From Chloroflexota bacterium (GTDB lineage Bacteria > Chloroflexota > Dehalococcoidia > Lucifugimonadales > UBA3495): DNA of 48,706 bases. This document shows, one piece after another, positions 15,748-23,719 of this stretch; the stretch's first letter is position 1, and each line of letters begins with the position of its first letter. The DNA is taken from the NCBI GenBank assembly GCA_009840165.1, contig VXOG01000096.1, positions 1-48,706 on the forward strand, in the 5' to 3' direction. The position numbers and the translations under genes are program-made. The notes below the pieces were generated by a model. That model made no database searches. It saw only the letters and a program-made list of their open reading frames with translations, and had not been told where the DNA came from.

Positions 15748-16803
15748 ATGACCACCATGGTTGAAACCCCTATGATGCCGCCACCCGGCGAAACTCGCGA
15801 AATCCAGACCCGCGAAGCCATCAATGAAGCCCTCATCCAGGAAATGCGTCGCGACCCCACCGTCATCATCATGGGCGAGGAAATCGCCGGCGGCGCCGGC
15901 CGCGAGCATCTGGGCATCGTGGACGCCTGGGGCGGCGCGTTCCGCACCACCCGCGGCCTGATTCAAGAGTTCGGCAACGAGCGTGTGCTGGACACCCCGC
16001 TCTCCGAGGCCGCATTCGTGGGCACCGCCATCGGCGCCGCTTCTACCGGTATGCGCGCCGTCGCCGAGTTGATGTTCGTCGATTTCGTCGGCGTCTGCAT
16101 GGACCAACTGCTCAACAATGCCGCCAAGATGCGCTACATGTTCGGCGGGCAGGTCAAGGTTCCATTCGTCATGCTCACCCGCATCGGCGCGGGGTTCGGC
16201 AGCGCCGCCCAGCACTCCGAGTCCTTCTACTCGCTGTTCAGCCACATCCCTGGACTCAAAGGCGTCTGCCCGTCTGATGCTTACACCGCCAAGGGCCTGC
16301 TGCTGTCCGCCATCCGCGACGACGACCCTGTAGTCTTCTTCGAGCACAAGGGCCTCTACGGCGATACCTGCCCCGTCCCTGAGGAACCCTACACCCTCCC
16401 GCTGGGCAAGGCTCGCACCGTCCGCCCCGGCGCCGACATTACCATGGTCGGCATCAGCAAGATGACCTGGGTCGCCGTGGAAGCCGCCGAGGAACTGGCA
16501 AAAGAAGGAATCAACGCCGAGGTCATCGACCTGCTCAGCGTGTCGCCCATAGACTACGACCATGTGCTCGACTCGGTGCGCCGCACCCATCGCCTGCTGG
16601 TGGTGGACGAGGATACGCCAGTGTGCAGCATCTCTTCCGACATCTGCGCCCGCGTCGCCGAAGAGGCTTTCGACTACCTGGACGCTCCCCCGTCCCGCGT
16701 CACGCCGCCGCATACCCCGGTGCCGTACAGCCGCGCCCTGGAAAACCTCTACGTCCCCAACGCCGAGCGAGTGGTAACCACCGCCCGCCGGCTGATGTCC
16801 TGA
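15748..16803 (+). CDS. Thiamine-diphosphate-dependent dehydrogenase E1 beta subunit
   Basis: A 351-aa transketolase-like E1 beta subunit. Visible are REAINEALIQEMRRDP near the N-terminus, IMGEEIAGGAGREHLG, RVLDTPLSEAAFVGTAIGAA, the pyrimidine-domain E/D residues of LMFVDFVGVCMDQLLNNAAK, and a C-terminal transketolase domain (EVIDLLSVSPIDYDHVLDSV, seen as VIDLLSVSPIDYD). The ATG at 15748 has TTGGAGG 9 nt upstream; the frame at 15733 begins inside that site. It forms the alpha2-beta2 E1 with the upstream product, which decarboxylates a 2-oxo acid and passes the acyl group to a lipoyl E2 encoded elsewhere. Confidence 0.93.
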   Translation: MTTMVETPMMPPPGETREIQTREAINEALIQEMRRDPTVIIMGEEIAGGAGREHLGIVDAWGGAFRTTRGLIQEFGNERVLDTPLSEAAFVGTAIGAASTGMRAVAELMFVDFVGVCMDQLLNNAAKMRYMFGGQVKVPFVMLTRIGAGFGSAAQHSESFYSLFSHIPGLKGVCPSDAYTAKGLLLSAIRDDDPVVFFEHKGLYGDTCPVPEEPYTLPLGKARTVRPGADITMVGISKMTWVAVEAAEELAKEGINAEVIDLLSVSPIDYDHVLDSVRRTHRLLVVDEDTPVCSISSDICARVAEEAFDYLDAPPSRVTPPHTPVPYSRALENLYVPNAERVVTTARRLMS

Positions 16804-16813
16804 GGAGGCCAAC

Positions 16814-17698
16814 ATGACCACCGTCGGATCCGGCAAACACACTTACACCCTCACCTCCGACTGGGCCAAAATGCCCTACGCCCACCCTCTGGGCGCCGTC
16901 AGCGCTATCGCCAGCGACTCCGCCGGCGACATCTACGCCTTCCATCGCGCCGACCCGCCCATCGCCATCTTTGACCGCGCCACCGGCGATTTCAAGAGCG
17001 GTTGGGGCAACGGCGGCTACGTCTATGCCCACGGCTTCTACATCGAGGACGACGTCGTGTACCTCACCGACCGGGACACGTCCACTTGCATGATGTACAC
17101 CCTGGACGGCAAGCTAATCCAGATGCTGGGGCGCTACATGGTTCACTCCGACACGGGAGCCGAAGTAGCCGGCCAGTTGGTCCCACGCGCCGCCGGGCCG
17201 TTCAACTACCCCGCCGAGCTGGTGCCTTCGCCCAGCGGAGACCTGTACGTGGCCGATGGCTATCGCAACGCCCGCGTCCACCGCTTCGACAACGACGGCA
17301 ACCACAAGTATTCCTGGGGCAAGCCAGGCAAGGAACATCCCTACGAGTTCCACCTGCCCCACAGCCTGCTGGTGACCCGCGATGACCGTGTGTACGTCTG
17401 CGACCGGGAGAACAGCCGCGTCCAGGTGTTCAATACCTCCGGCGACTTCATCGCCATGTGGACCGACGCCCAGCGCCCCACCGACATCGCCGAAACCCCC
17501 GAGGGCGATTTCGTCGTCAGCGAGCTGGCGACTCTCGACGAGTCCCGTTCGCCGCGCGTCAGCATCTTCGACCGCGACGGCAACATCCTGGCCCGCTGGG
17601 ACAGCCGCTCCGCCCACGGAATCTGGTGCGACGCCCGGGGCGACATATTCCTCGCCCTCACCGGCGATAAAGCCGTGGACAAGTACGGCCGCAGCTAG
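16814..17698 (+). CDS. NHL-repeat beta-propeller protein
   Basis: A 294-aa protein of six-bladed NHL/peptidyl-alpha-hydroxyglycine lyase-like repeats. Blades repeat the pattern hydrophobic-D-x-x-G-x-h-Y-V-x-D (DSAGDIYAFHRAD, SPSGDLYVADGYRNARVHRFD, TRDDRVYVCDRENSRVQVF, DARGDIFLAL). No signal peptide is seen, so it is likely cytoplasmic. It starts 10 nt after the E1 beta stop with GAGGAGG in between, so it is probably translated from the same mRNA. The link to the dehydrogenase is unexplained. It could be a lactonase-like or binding protein; no catalytic residues are recognised. Confidence 0.85.
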   Translation: MTTVGSGKHTYTLTSDWAKMPYAHPLGAVSAIASDSAGDIYAFHRADPPIAIFDRATGDFKSGWGNGGYVYAHGFYIEDDVVYLTDRDTSTCMMYTLDGKLIQMLGRYMVHSDTGAEVAGQLVPRAAGPFNYPAELVPSPSGDLYVADGYRNARVHRFDNDGNHKYSWGKPGKEHPYEFHLPHSLLVTRDDRVYVCDRENSRVQVFNTSGDFIAMWTDAQRPTDIAETPEGDFVVSELATLDESRSPRVSIFDRDGNILARWDSRSAHGIWCDARGDIFLALTGDKAVDKYGRS

Positions 17699-17804
17699 CC
17701 TCGCCGGAATCGCGCCGCCAAATTGCAGGGGGGCGGGCACCAAGTCTATCCCCTTGCAGCCTCTTGCAAGAGGTTGTCCGTTCTGCTAGCATCGCTACGG
17801 AGGG

Positions 17805-17877
17805 TGCCCCGAGCGGGATTCGAACCCGCAACCTCATCCGTGGGAAGGATTTGCTCTATCCATTGAGCTATCGGGGC
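17805..17877 (-). tRNA. tRNA-Gly (anticodon CCC)
   Basis: On the minus strand a 73-nt cloverleaf is complete: acceptor GCCCCGA/TCGGGGC, D arm GCTC/GAGC, anticodon loop TTCCCAC with U33 and anticodon CCC, and T arm GCGGG-TTCGAAT-CCCGC. The anticodon stem has one A-G mismatch at 27-43. CCA is not encoded. Confidence 0.93.
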
Positions 17878-17885
17878 TAGCCTTG

Positions 17886-17918
17886 AGGCAGGGAGCTGTA
17901 TACTTCCTGCCTTGTTTT
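17886..17918 (+). terminator. Terminator on the plus strand after the NHL gene
   Basis: AGGCAGG (17886-17892) pairs with CCTGCCT (17906-17912), followed by TGTTTT. On the plus strand it would end read-through from the E1-NHL operon across the antisense tRNA. Confidence 0.5.
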
Positions 17919-17924
17919 ATAGCA
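17916..17924 (-). promoter_or_regulatory. Extended -10 for tRNA-Gly, TGCTATAAA
   Basis: Read on the minus strand, TGCTATAAA lies about 38 nt upstream of the tRNA 5' end, a suitable place for its promoter. Confidence 0.45.
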
Positions 17925-17962
17925 CAAGCGAGCATAGCGCTGTCAACCCTTAAAAGTGCAAC

Positions 17963-17980
17963 AAGTAGTTACGGGCTTGA
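17963..17980 (+). repeat. Left terminal inverted repeat
   Basis: AAGTAGTTACGGGCTTGA here matches the reverse complement of 20099-20116 (AAGTAGTTAGGGGCTTGA) at 17 of 18 positions. Confidence 0.8.
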
Positions 17981-17995
17981 AAGTCATTGCTGACC

Positions 17996-19615
17996 TTACC
18001 GGGGGATACCAGGGAATCGGGGTTGTGGTGTATGCCTCCCCGCTACGGTCGGCGTCATAAACCGCTTGCCGTCTAGTATCTCCGCAACAGTCAATATCTG
18101 CATCCGGGGGTACTGGATGCCCAAAATGTCCAACTCGCCAGCCTCCGCCATAAACTGGGCAAAGTTCCGGGCCTGCCGTTCGGCCGGCGGATGCAACACT
18201 ATTAGGCCTGCCATAAGCGCATCATCGTAATCTAGTACACCCCTCAGGGCTCGTAGCACACTGATATTGACGCTTTTGCCGCCTTTTACTTCTATGACCA
18301 TAGACTGCAATTCCTCGGCATGCGGCACGGCAAAATATAGCCGTCCGTCAACCCCGCCGTCCGCCGACCTGCGGTTAGTAACGAATCCGTCCGATTGCTC
18401 AACCGCCCATTTTTGGAAATGGTATGGGTCTCGCTCCCACAAGTCTTGCGCTCCCTCGACAGTCCGGGGCACGCCCTCGACAATGTAATCCTGGCCTTCT
18501 ACCAGCCCCAGCCGCTGCCCCAAACGCACGCTGGCAACTCGCTTGATGGCGTGTATGGCAATGTCTATGCCTACCCACCGCCGCCCCAGATTGTGCGCCG
18601 CCTCAATGGTAGATGCGCAACCACAAAACGGGTCAAGCACCACATCGCCGGGATTGCTGCTAGCTGCTATGATGCGCTCCATCAAGGCTAGGGGCTTTTG
18701 AGTAGCATACCCCATCCGCTCGGCGGCTTGTGAGTTGATAGGCGGAATGTCGCTCCATATTGATTGTGCTGGCCGGCCCGGTAGTTCGTCCAAGTATCTC
18801 TTTATGCGGATACCACCCCGGTTGGTGAAGTGCAACCGTCCTTCGCTGTCTAACCGCTCCATTGTAGACAAAGGGACACGCCACAAGTCCGTTTTACCCT
18901 TATAGGGGTACTCGTAGCCACCACCCGTCAACCCTTTGGCGGTCAAGTCGCCGTCCGTCCATAATCGACCGTCCGGGTCTTTGCGGCGGAATCGCGCCTT
19001 GTAATCATCGCCGTAGGGCTGGTATTGCGGGTTCCACTCCCACGATTCGCTCCGGCTGTAAAACAGGATGGTATCGTGTATCGCCCCATACCGATGAGCG
19101 TCATTGTGGGCGGATGTTCTTTGCCAGATAATTTCGTTCTGGAAGTTTTGATGCCCAAAAATGGCGTCCATCAAGGCCTTCACGTAGTGACTAGCTGTCG
19201 GATCGCAATGCAGGTACAGACTGCCCGTCGGTTTCAAAATTCGGTGCATTATCAACAGGCGCTGCGCCATATAGGACAGATAAGCCAGCAGCCGGGGTTG
19301 CGTACCGCGCAACGCGCTCATCCACAGCCGCCAGAACTCTACTACGGGGTCGTCAATCCCCGCTTCCCGCATTAATACCGGCATTGCTCGGATTGCTCGC
19401 TCCCGCTCAGCATCCAGCTCCCACATATCGCAAAACGCCTCAACTTGGTCCGGCAGAGGGCGTCCCGTTTCGTCCTTGTAGATGGCGTTGTACTGGCGGT
19501 TGCTGTTGAACGGCGGGTCCAGGTAAATCAGATCGACGCAATGCGACGGCCATTCCAGCATAATGGTCAGGCAATCGCCATAGTACAAGCGGTTGGGAGT
19601 ATCCTGCGCGATCAT
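17996..19615 (-). CDS. DNA methyltransferase fused to a PD-(D/E)XK nuclease domain
   Basis: A 539-aa protein. The N-terminal part is an amino-methyltransferase of the circular (beta-type) order: catalytic DPPF at 33-36 and the SAM-binding motif LDPFCGCAST at about 327-336, with GIDI following. This type methylates adenine N6 or cytosine N4. The C-terminal part (about 395-500) looks like an Mrr-like restriction nuclease, with D423 (GVDGRLYF) and E442-x-K444 (VIEVKGGK). Both activities in one chain would make a self-contained restriction-modification enzyme like type IIG. Its ATG overlaps the stop of the transposase-like gene as ATGA, with GGGGAGG inside that gene, so the two are translationally coupled. 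Confidence 0.85.
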   Translation of the reverse strand: MIAQDTPNRLYYGDCLTIMLEWPSHCVDLIYLDPPFNSNRQYNAIYKDETGRPLPDQVEAFCDMWELDAERERAIRAMPVLMREAGIDDPVVEFWRLWMSALRGTQPRLLAYLSYMAQRLLIMHRILKPTGSLYLHCDPTASHYVKALMDAIFGHQNFQNEIIWQRTSAHNDAHRYGAIHDTILFYSRSESWEWNPQYQPYGDDYKARFRRKDPDGRLWTDGDLTAKGLTGGGYEYPYKGKTDLWRVPLSTMERLDSEGRLHFTNRGGIRIKRYLDELPGRPAQSIWSDIPPINSQAAERMGYATQKPLALMERIIAASSNPGDVVLDPFCGCASTIEAAHNLGRRWVGIDIAIHAIKRVASVRLGQRLGLVEGQDYIVEGVPRTVEGAQDLWERDPYHFQKWAVEQSDGFVTNRRSADGGVDGRLYFAVPHAEELQSMVIEVKGGKSVNISVLRALRGVLDYDDALMAGLIVLHPPAERQARNFAQFMAEAGELDILGIQYPRMQILTVAEILDGKRFMTPTVAGRHTPQPRFPGIPR

Positions 19616-20043
19616 GCGTCTACCTCCCCACGGATGTAAGCTTTGTCCGCTCCAACGATACCGGACAGCAGGGCGCCGTCGTCCACAATGGCCTCACGAA
19701 TTCGCATCATCATGTACCACGCTGACTTTTGATTCAGGTCTAGGTCTCGGCTCAACTGGTGGCTAGACACGCTTTTCTTGGCGTTTAGGATAATGGCAAT
19801 ACCTAGGAACCACTTTTGCAGGGGTATTTTGGTCTTTTCAAAAATGGTGCCCGACAGCACGTTAAAGCTGGACTTACACTCGTGGCAATTCCAACGGCCA
19901 ACCCTGTCGCCGTCGGCCTTGCGGCCAACGGTTACGCAACCGCACAACGGGCAAGCGGGTATCTCACCCCAGCGGACGGCTTCAAGGTGCTCAATGCAGG
20001 ATTCGTGGTCAGGGAACCGCTGGAATACGGCAATCAGGTTCAT
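19612..20043 (-). CDS. Truncated IS1595-family transposase: zinc ribbon and HTH only
   Basis: A 143-aa protein matching the start of IS1595/ISXO2 transposases. It has a zinc ribbon (CPLC...CHEC, about residues 35-62) and the family's DNA-binding region (IILNAKKSVSSHQLSRDLDL, then NQKSAWYMMMRIREAI). It ends where the first DDE catalytic strand begins: GADKAYIRGE aligns with the usual DETYIGG, with the second and third residues changed. Full proteins have about 300 aa, so the nuclease domain is absent. The stop overlaps the methyltransferase start by 4 nt. It may be a relic or a retained DNA-binding protein for the element's ends. Confidence 0.8.
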   Translation of the reverse strand: MNLIAVFQRFPDHESCIEHLEAVRWGEIPACPLCGCVTVGRKADGDRVGRWNCHECKSSFNVLSGTIFEKTKIPLQKWFLGIAIILNAKKSVSSHQLSRDLDLNQKSAWYMMMRIREAIVDDGALLSGIVGADKAYIRGEVDA

Positions 20044-20098
20044 AGCGGGTTGCGCTCTGTTCGTGTTGACGATACGATACGCTCACCAGCTAAGTTTA

Positions 20099-20116
20099 TC
20101 AAGCCCCTAACTACTT
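20099..20116 (-). repeat. Right terminal inverted repeat
   Basis: TCAAGCCCCTAACTACTT, the inverted partner of 17963-17980. Confidence 0.8.
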
Positions 20117-20122
20117 ATTTCG

Positions 20123-20869
20123 TCAGCCGATGCGGCCCAGGAAATCGCTGGCGCCCCGGGCTACCCAGGCATTCCACGACGTCATCAGGAACCGCGCCCC
20201 CTTGTCCACATAGGCCGCCACGTTGTCGTCGTTCACCAGCGTGCCGGCCGTGCGGCCTGCGTTGACGATGCGGGCGATGGCGTCGTCGATGGCAGCCTGG
20301 ACTTCCGGATGCCCCACGTTTCCGATGTGCCCCATGGTCTGCGACAGGTCCGTGGGAGCGACAAAGAAAACGTCGATGTCATCCACCTTGAGGATGTCAT
20401 CCAGGTTGTCCAGCGCCGTCACTTCCTCAATGAGGACGACCACCATGGTCTGGTCATTGGCTTGATGCACGTAATCGGGAACACCGAACGACTGCCGGCC
20501 GCCGAACATCCCGCGATAGCCCAATGGTGCGAACTTCGCGGCGCCGGCGGCGGCTTCCGCTTCTTCCCGCGTGTTCACGTGGGGGAGAACCACGCCCATG
20601 GAGCCGCGATCCAGCGTGCGCGTAATGAGTCCGGCGTCATTGGCGTTGCACCGGGTGATTGAGGCCATGCCCCACAGGTCGCAAGCCCGCGTCATGTCGC
20701 CCAGCGTTTCCCAGTCCACCGGCCCGTGCTCGCACTCCATCCAGACGGAATCGAACCCCACCGGGCCGAGAAAGTCGATGATTTCGCTGCTCATGAGGCC
20801 GGAGATGCAGGTCGCGGGTTCGCCTCGCTGCAACTTTTCTTTCACTGGGTTGGGACGTATGGTCGGCAC
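20123..20869 (-). CDS. HpcH/HpaI family aldolase
   Basis: A 248-aa class II aldolase of the HpcH/HpaI (2-dehydro-3-deoxy-sugar/4-hydroxy-2-oxo acid) family. It has the metal and substrate motifs FDSVWMECEHGPVD, LDRGSMGVVLPHVNT, APLGYRGMFGG and VVLIEEVTALDNLDDI, and FFVAPTDLSQTMG. Members cleave 4-hydroxy-2-oxo acids to pyruvate or glyoxylate and an aldehyde, using a divalent metal; the substrate here is unknown. The start is GTG with AGGAGG about 9 nt upstream. The inverted-repeat element begins just 6 nt after its stop. It lies downstream of cbiH and may be transcribed with the cobalamin genes. Confidence 0.9.
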   Translation of the reverse strand: MPTIRPNPVKEKLQRGEPATCISGLMSSEIIDFLGPVGFDSVWMECEHGPVDWETLGDMTRACDLWGMASITRCNANDAGLITRTLDRGSMGVVLPHVNTREEAEAAAGAAKFAPLGYRGMFGGRQSFGVPDYVHQANDQTMVVVLIEEVTALDNLDDILKVDDIDVFFVAPTDLSQTMGHIGNVGHPEVQAAIDDAIARIVNAGRTAGTLVNDDNVAAYVDKGARFLMTSWNAWVARGASDFLGRIG

Positions 20870-20936
20870 AGTTGGGCCTCCTGTTCGCGGGAGTCTGTCT
20901 CAAATTTCGGCGCAGTATAACAGCAACGGTTTGTCG

Positions 20937-21695
20937 CTAGCCCTTGGCCTCGTATCCGCGTGGGGTGACCATCCGCCCATTGTGGACGTAGGTGTTCGAG
21001 TTGCCGATGACGACGGTGGTGAACATATCCACGCCCAGCCGTTCCCCGTCCAGGCCGCCCAGAACGGCCAGCGAAACGGCCTGCTCCGGTCGGAAAGCGT
21101 GTCGCACGATGCCTACCGGCGTATCGGAACTGCGATGCGCCAGGTAAATGTCTCGTGCCTCCTGCAACTGACTGACCCGCCGCCGGCTGCGCGGGTTGTA
21201 CAGAACGGTAACGAAATCGCCAGCCGCGGCAGCCTCCAGCCGTCGCCGGATCTGTTCCCAGGGCGTGAGCAAGTTGCTCAGGCTGATGGCGCAGAAGTCC
21301 TGCATCAACGGTGATCCGAGTAACGCCGCCGCCGACTGCAAAGCCGAAACCCCCGGCACCGTTTCTACTGCCGGATTATGTCCATTCCATTGCCGGTCGG
21401 TCAGCACGCGAAACACCGGGCCAGCCATTCCGTAGATGCCGGCGTCGCCGGAGGATACCACCGCCACGGTCTTGCCGGAGTACGCGATGTCCACGGCCAG
21501 AGCAGCCCGCTCCAGTTCCTGACCCAGTTCCATGGCGTGGCTGACCTTGCCCGCTGCCTCGCCGGCGACCTGTTCAATGTAATAGTGGTAGCCGACCAGT
21601 TCGTCGCTGTCCGCGATGGCGGCAGCTGCGGCCGGCGTCAGATTACCGGCATCGCCGGGCCCCAGACCCACCAGATATAGTTTGCCTGTGTTCAC
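20937..21695 (-). CDS. cbiH: Precorrin-3B/cobalt-factor III C17-methyltransferase
   Basis: A 252-aa tetrapyrrole methylase of the CbiH/CobJ group. It adds a methyl group from SAM to C17 during corrin ring contraction. Motifs: GKLYLVGLGPGDAGNLTPAA at the N-terminus (SAM site), VVSSGDAGIYGMAGPV, ETVPGVSALQSAAALLGSPL, FCAISLSNLLTPWE and TVLYNPRSRRR. A TTG at 21707 could extend it by four residues, but the GTG at 21695 has GGGAG 5 nt upstream. It is the last cobalamin gene of this run, separated from cbiG by two HEPN-like genes. Confidence 0.92.
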   Translation of the reverse strand: MNTGKLYLVGLGPGDAGNLTPAAAAAIADSDELVGYHYYIEQVAGEAAGKVSHAMELGQELERAALAVDIAYSGKTVAVVSSGDAGIYGMAGPVFRVLTDRQWNGHNPAVETVPGVSALQSAAALLGSPLMQDFCAISLSNLLTPWEQIRRRLEAAAAGDFVTVLYNPRSRRRVSQLQEARDIYLAHRSSDTPVGIVRHAFRPEQAVSLAVLGGLDGERLGVDMFTTVVIGNSNTYVHNGRMVTPRGYEAKG

Positions 21696-21734
21696 GAGTT
21701 CTCCCAATGCTTCAACGATGGATTGGCGAAAGCG

Positions 21735-22139
21735 CTAAATGGCTGGTGAACCACCCGCCGCTTGCGGTTGCGATGCGATTTGCAGCAAGCGTCCAATGAA
21801 ATCAATTCCGGTTCGTATGTATCTTGCGAGTTCAACAGCGTTCAGCTGCCCTGTGTAGAAATGGTTGTGCAGTCGTTTTTGAGTAATGTCTAACCCTCGA
21901 GATATGCTGGCGCGAGCCGTGTCATCGGTGACAGCGCTCATCAATAATCTTTCGACATCCCTGACGTGGCGTGGGTGTCTGGGTCTCCTATTAACACGAT
22001 GCGCGATGACGGCGCTGGCGTGTATCACCGCACCCCATACCAGTTCACCCGCCGCCAAAGCAGTCCGGGGATCCTGGGCGAGGGACTCAGCCGTATCAAT
22101 CAGCATTCTGACCGTTGCAATGTGTTCATCCTCCATCAT
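21735..22139 (-). CDS. HEPN/PaREP1-like protein, first of pair (downstream member)
   Basis: A 134-aa helical protein that resembles the PaREP1/HEPN fold: AAGELVWGAVIHASAVIAHRV matches the usual 'gA-x-x-x-W-gA' helix, and RLHNHFYTGQL matches the LHxNFY motif of PaREP1 proteins. HEPN proteins are often RNases of toxin systems; the classical R-x4-6-H is not exact here (R-L-H-N-H). It starts at ATG 22139, overlapping the TGA of the preceding gene, so the pair is translated together. Its place inside a cobalamin gene run is odd. Confidence 0.7.
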   Translation of the reverse strand: MMEDEHIATVRMLIDTAESLAQDPRTALAAGELVWGAVIHASAVIAHRVNRRPRHPRHVRDVERLLMSAVTDDTARASISRGLDITQKRLHNHFYTGQLNAVELARYIRTGIDFIGRLLQIASQPQAAGGSPAI

Positions 22140-22561
22140 CTCGCCGTGTCCACCTTTTGATAATGGTTCAGGGAATCTATGAAACGCCGCACAGAATCGA
22201 GATACAGGAGATACTCATCGGGGTCCCATTCAAACTCGGTGCCCTTGAATTCGTCTAATTCTTCGCAATGTTCCCGATATGTTTCGGCCACGGAGAATGC
22301 CATCAAGTTCCGGTAAGTGTAATGAAACTCACCAGGCGGCGGGGGCATCGCTATGTCATCCAGATGGTTAACCACCTTTACCGCTTCCTCGCGGTTGCGG
22401 CATGGCATACCGTATCCCTCAGCGACGGCGGCCAGTGTTTCCATGACGGCCCGCCACACTAACCCAGCTCCTTCTCGCAGGTTGCCCTTACCGATTTCAC
22501 GTTCACCCATCGCCAGCAGGCGCTCACCGGGTAGCGTCGTTTCCCGATTGTGCTTGGCCAT
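22136..22561 (-). CDS. HEPN/PaREP1-like protein, second of pair (upstream member)
   Basis: A 141-aa helical protein with the PaREP1-type signature GNLREGAGLVWRAVMETLAAVAE followed by YGMP and a long helix pair ending SVRRFIDSL. It is a distant paralogue of the next gene. The ATG at 22561 is preceded by AAGGAG 9 nt upstream; an ATG three codons earlier sits right against that site and is unlikely. It begins 15 nt after the cbiG stop. The two products may form a hetero-oligomer. Toxin-antitoxin or nucleotide-binding roles are possible; none is shown by the sequence. Confidence 0.7.
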   Translation of the reverse strand: MAKHNRETTLPGERLLAMGEREIGKGNLREGAGLVWRAVMETLAAVAEGYGMPCRNREEAVKVVNHLDDIAMPPPPGEFHYTYRNLMAFSVAETYREHCEELDEFKGTEFEWDPDEYLLYLDSVRRFIDSLNHYQKVDTAR

Positions 22562-22576
22562 GACCGACATCTCCTT

Positions 22577-23707
22577 TCAACCTCGCCGATCCGGCGGAAT
22601 ACGAGCTATCGCTATGGTAGCACGGTCCGATTTCGTGCGCGGCGCCACCAGCCCGTTCGCTCCGGCCGCCAGCATCGCCGCCGGCTCCGACACGCCGAAC
22701 ACGCCGAGCAGATCCTGTGCCGCCGATGGGGTGGGGCGGTTCAACTCGCTGTCGGACTCAGAGGCTACGGGCCGGTTCACGACTGCGTTCAGCTCGGCGG
22801 CGGTGTAAATCTCAAGGGGAACGTCCAGCGATTCCGCCAACGCGATGATCCCCGGCTCGTTCGCTTTTATGTCAATCGTGGCGATTTTCGCTAGGCTGTG
22901 CCGGGCCAGCCCGTAGTCTTGCAGAGTGCTTTCCAGCAATTCGCGCAGATGCACAACATCAACACCTCTACGACACCCCACGCCGGCAACCAGCGTGGGC
23001 GGCCGATACGCGACAACAGGATGCGATACATCGACCGCCAATAACCGGTCCGACACTATCAGGGTTGCGGCGAAATCGTCAGCCACCGCTTCGGCAAGGC
23101 TGTCCACCTCAACTATGCAGTCAGACTTTGAAGAGTCTTCGGGCCACGCCACGCCGCAGTCCGGGTCCAGCCACAGCGCCACGGGCTTGCTGTTCACAAC
23201 CGCCGCGGCCGCCCGCGTCAAGTCGGTAGGGGAAGCATCAATTCGCCAACCCTGCGCCTTGCCCACCAGGTCAATGGCAGTGACGTTCAGCGCGTCAGAT
23301 GCTGACGTGATTATAGGTTGTGCGCCAATCGCCTCGGCAACCTGTCGGGCCAGTTCGTCGCCGCCGCCCACATGACCGGACAGAACGCTGATCGCGTAGC
23401 GGCCGGCGTCGTCCACACACACCACGGCGGCGTCGCGCTTTTTGCCGGCGAACACCGGAGCCAAAAGACGCACGGCAGCGCCAATGGGCAGAAACACGAT
23501 CAGGGAGTCGCGGTTGACGAAAAGGTTCTGCAACACCGGACGCAGCGGCAGGTCGTAATACCGCGTGTCGTCATCCTCACCGGCGGCGAGTTTCCGCTCC
23601 AGGTGCAATTCCGCGTCAGGTATTGCTGATGCCAAACGCCGGGCCAGCGCTGCGCCGGGTTTGGACACCGCCACAATCGCCGTTGTCGTGCTATAAGCGG
23701 ACGACAC
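22577..23707 (-). CDS. cbiG: Cobalt-precorrin-5A hydrolase
   Basis: A 376-aa CbiG. It opens the delta-lactone of cobalt-precorrin-5A and releases acetaldehyde in the anaerobic cobalamin route. The conserved central part DSLIVFLPIGAAVRLLAPV, DDAGRYAISVLSGHVGGGDELA, ITSASDALNVTAIDL and a C-terminal CobE-like domain (VAGVGCRRGVDVVHLRELL, TIDIKANEPGIIALAE) are both present. The start is GTG 12 nt after the cbiF stop, with no strong ribosome site, suggesting coupling. CbiG marks the oxygen-independent pathway. Confidence 0.93.
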   Translation of the reverse strand: MSSAYSTTTAIVAVSKPGAALARRLASAIPDAELHLERKLAAGEDDDTRYYDLPLRPVLQNLFVNRDSLIVFLPIGAAVRLLAPVFAGKKRDAAVVCVDDAGRYAISVLSGHVGGGDELARQVAEAIGAQPIITSASDALNVTAIDLVGKAQGWRIDASPTDLTRAAAAVVNSKPVALWLDPDCGVAWPEDSSKSDCIVEVDSLAEAVADDFAATLIVSDRLLAVDVSHPVVAYRPPTLVAGVGCRRGVDVVHLRELLESTLQDYGLARHSLAKIATIDIKANEPGIIALAESLDVPLEIYTAAELNAVVNRPVASESDSELNRPTPSAAQDLLGVFGVSEPAAMLAAGANGLVAPRTKSDRATIAIARIPPDRRG

Positions 23708-23719
23708 GACTGGTCGCGG

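Larger units (their letters stand above)
17963..20116. mobile_element. IS1595-like element with methyltransferase-nuclease cargo
   Basis: A 2.15-kb unit is bounded by 18-bp inverted repeats (17 of 18 matching) and contains only two overlapping genes: a 143-aa IS1595-type transposase N-terminus and a methyltransferase-nuclease fusion. It lies 6 nt past the stop of an aldolase gene. IS1595-family elements are known to carry passenger genes. The transposase lacks most of its DDE catalytic domain, so the unit cannot move on its own product alone. No clear target-site duplication was found. Confidence 0.65.
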
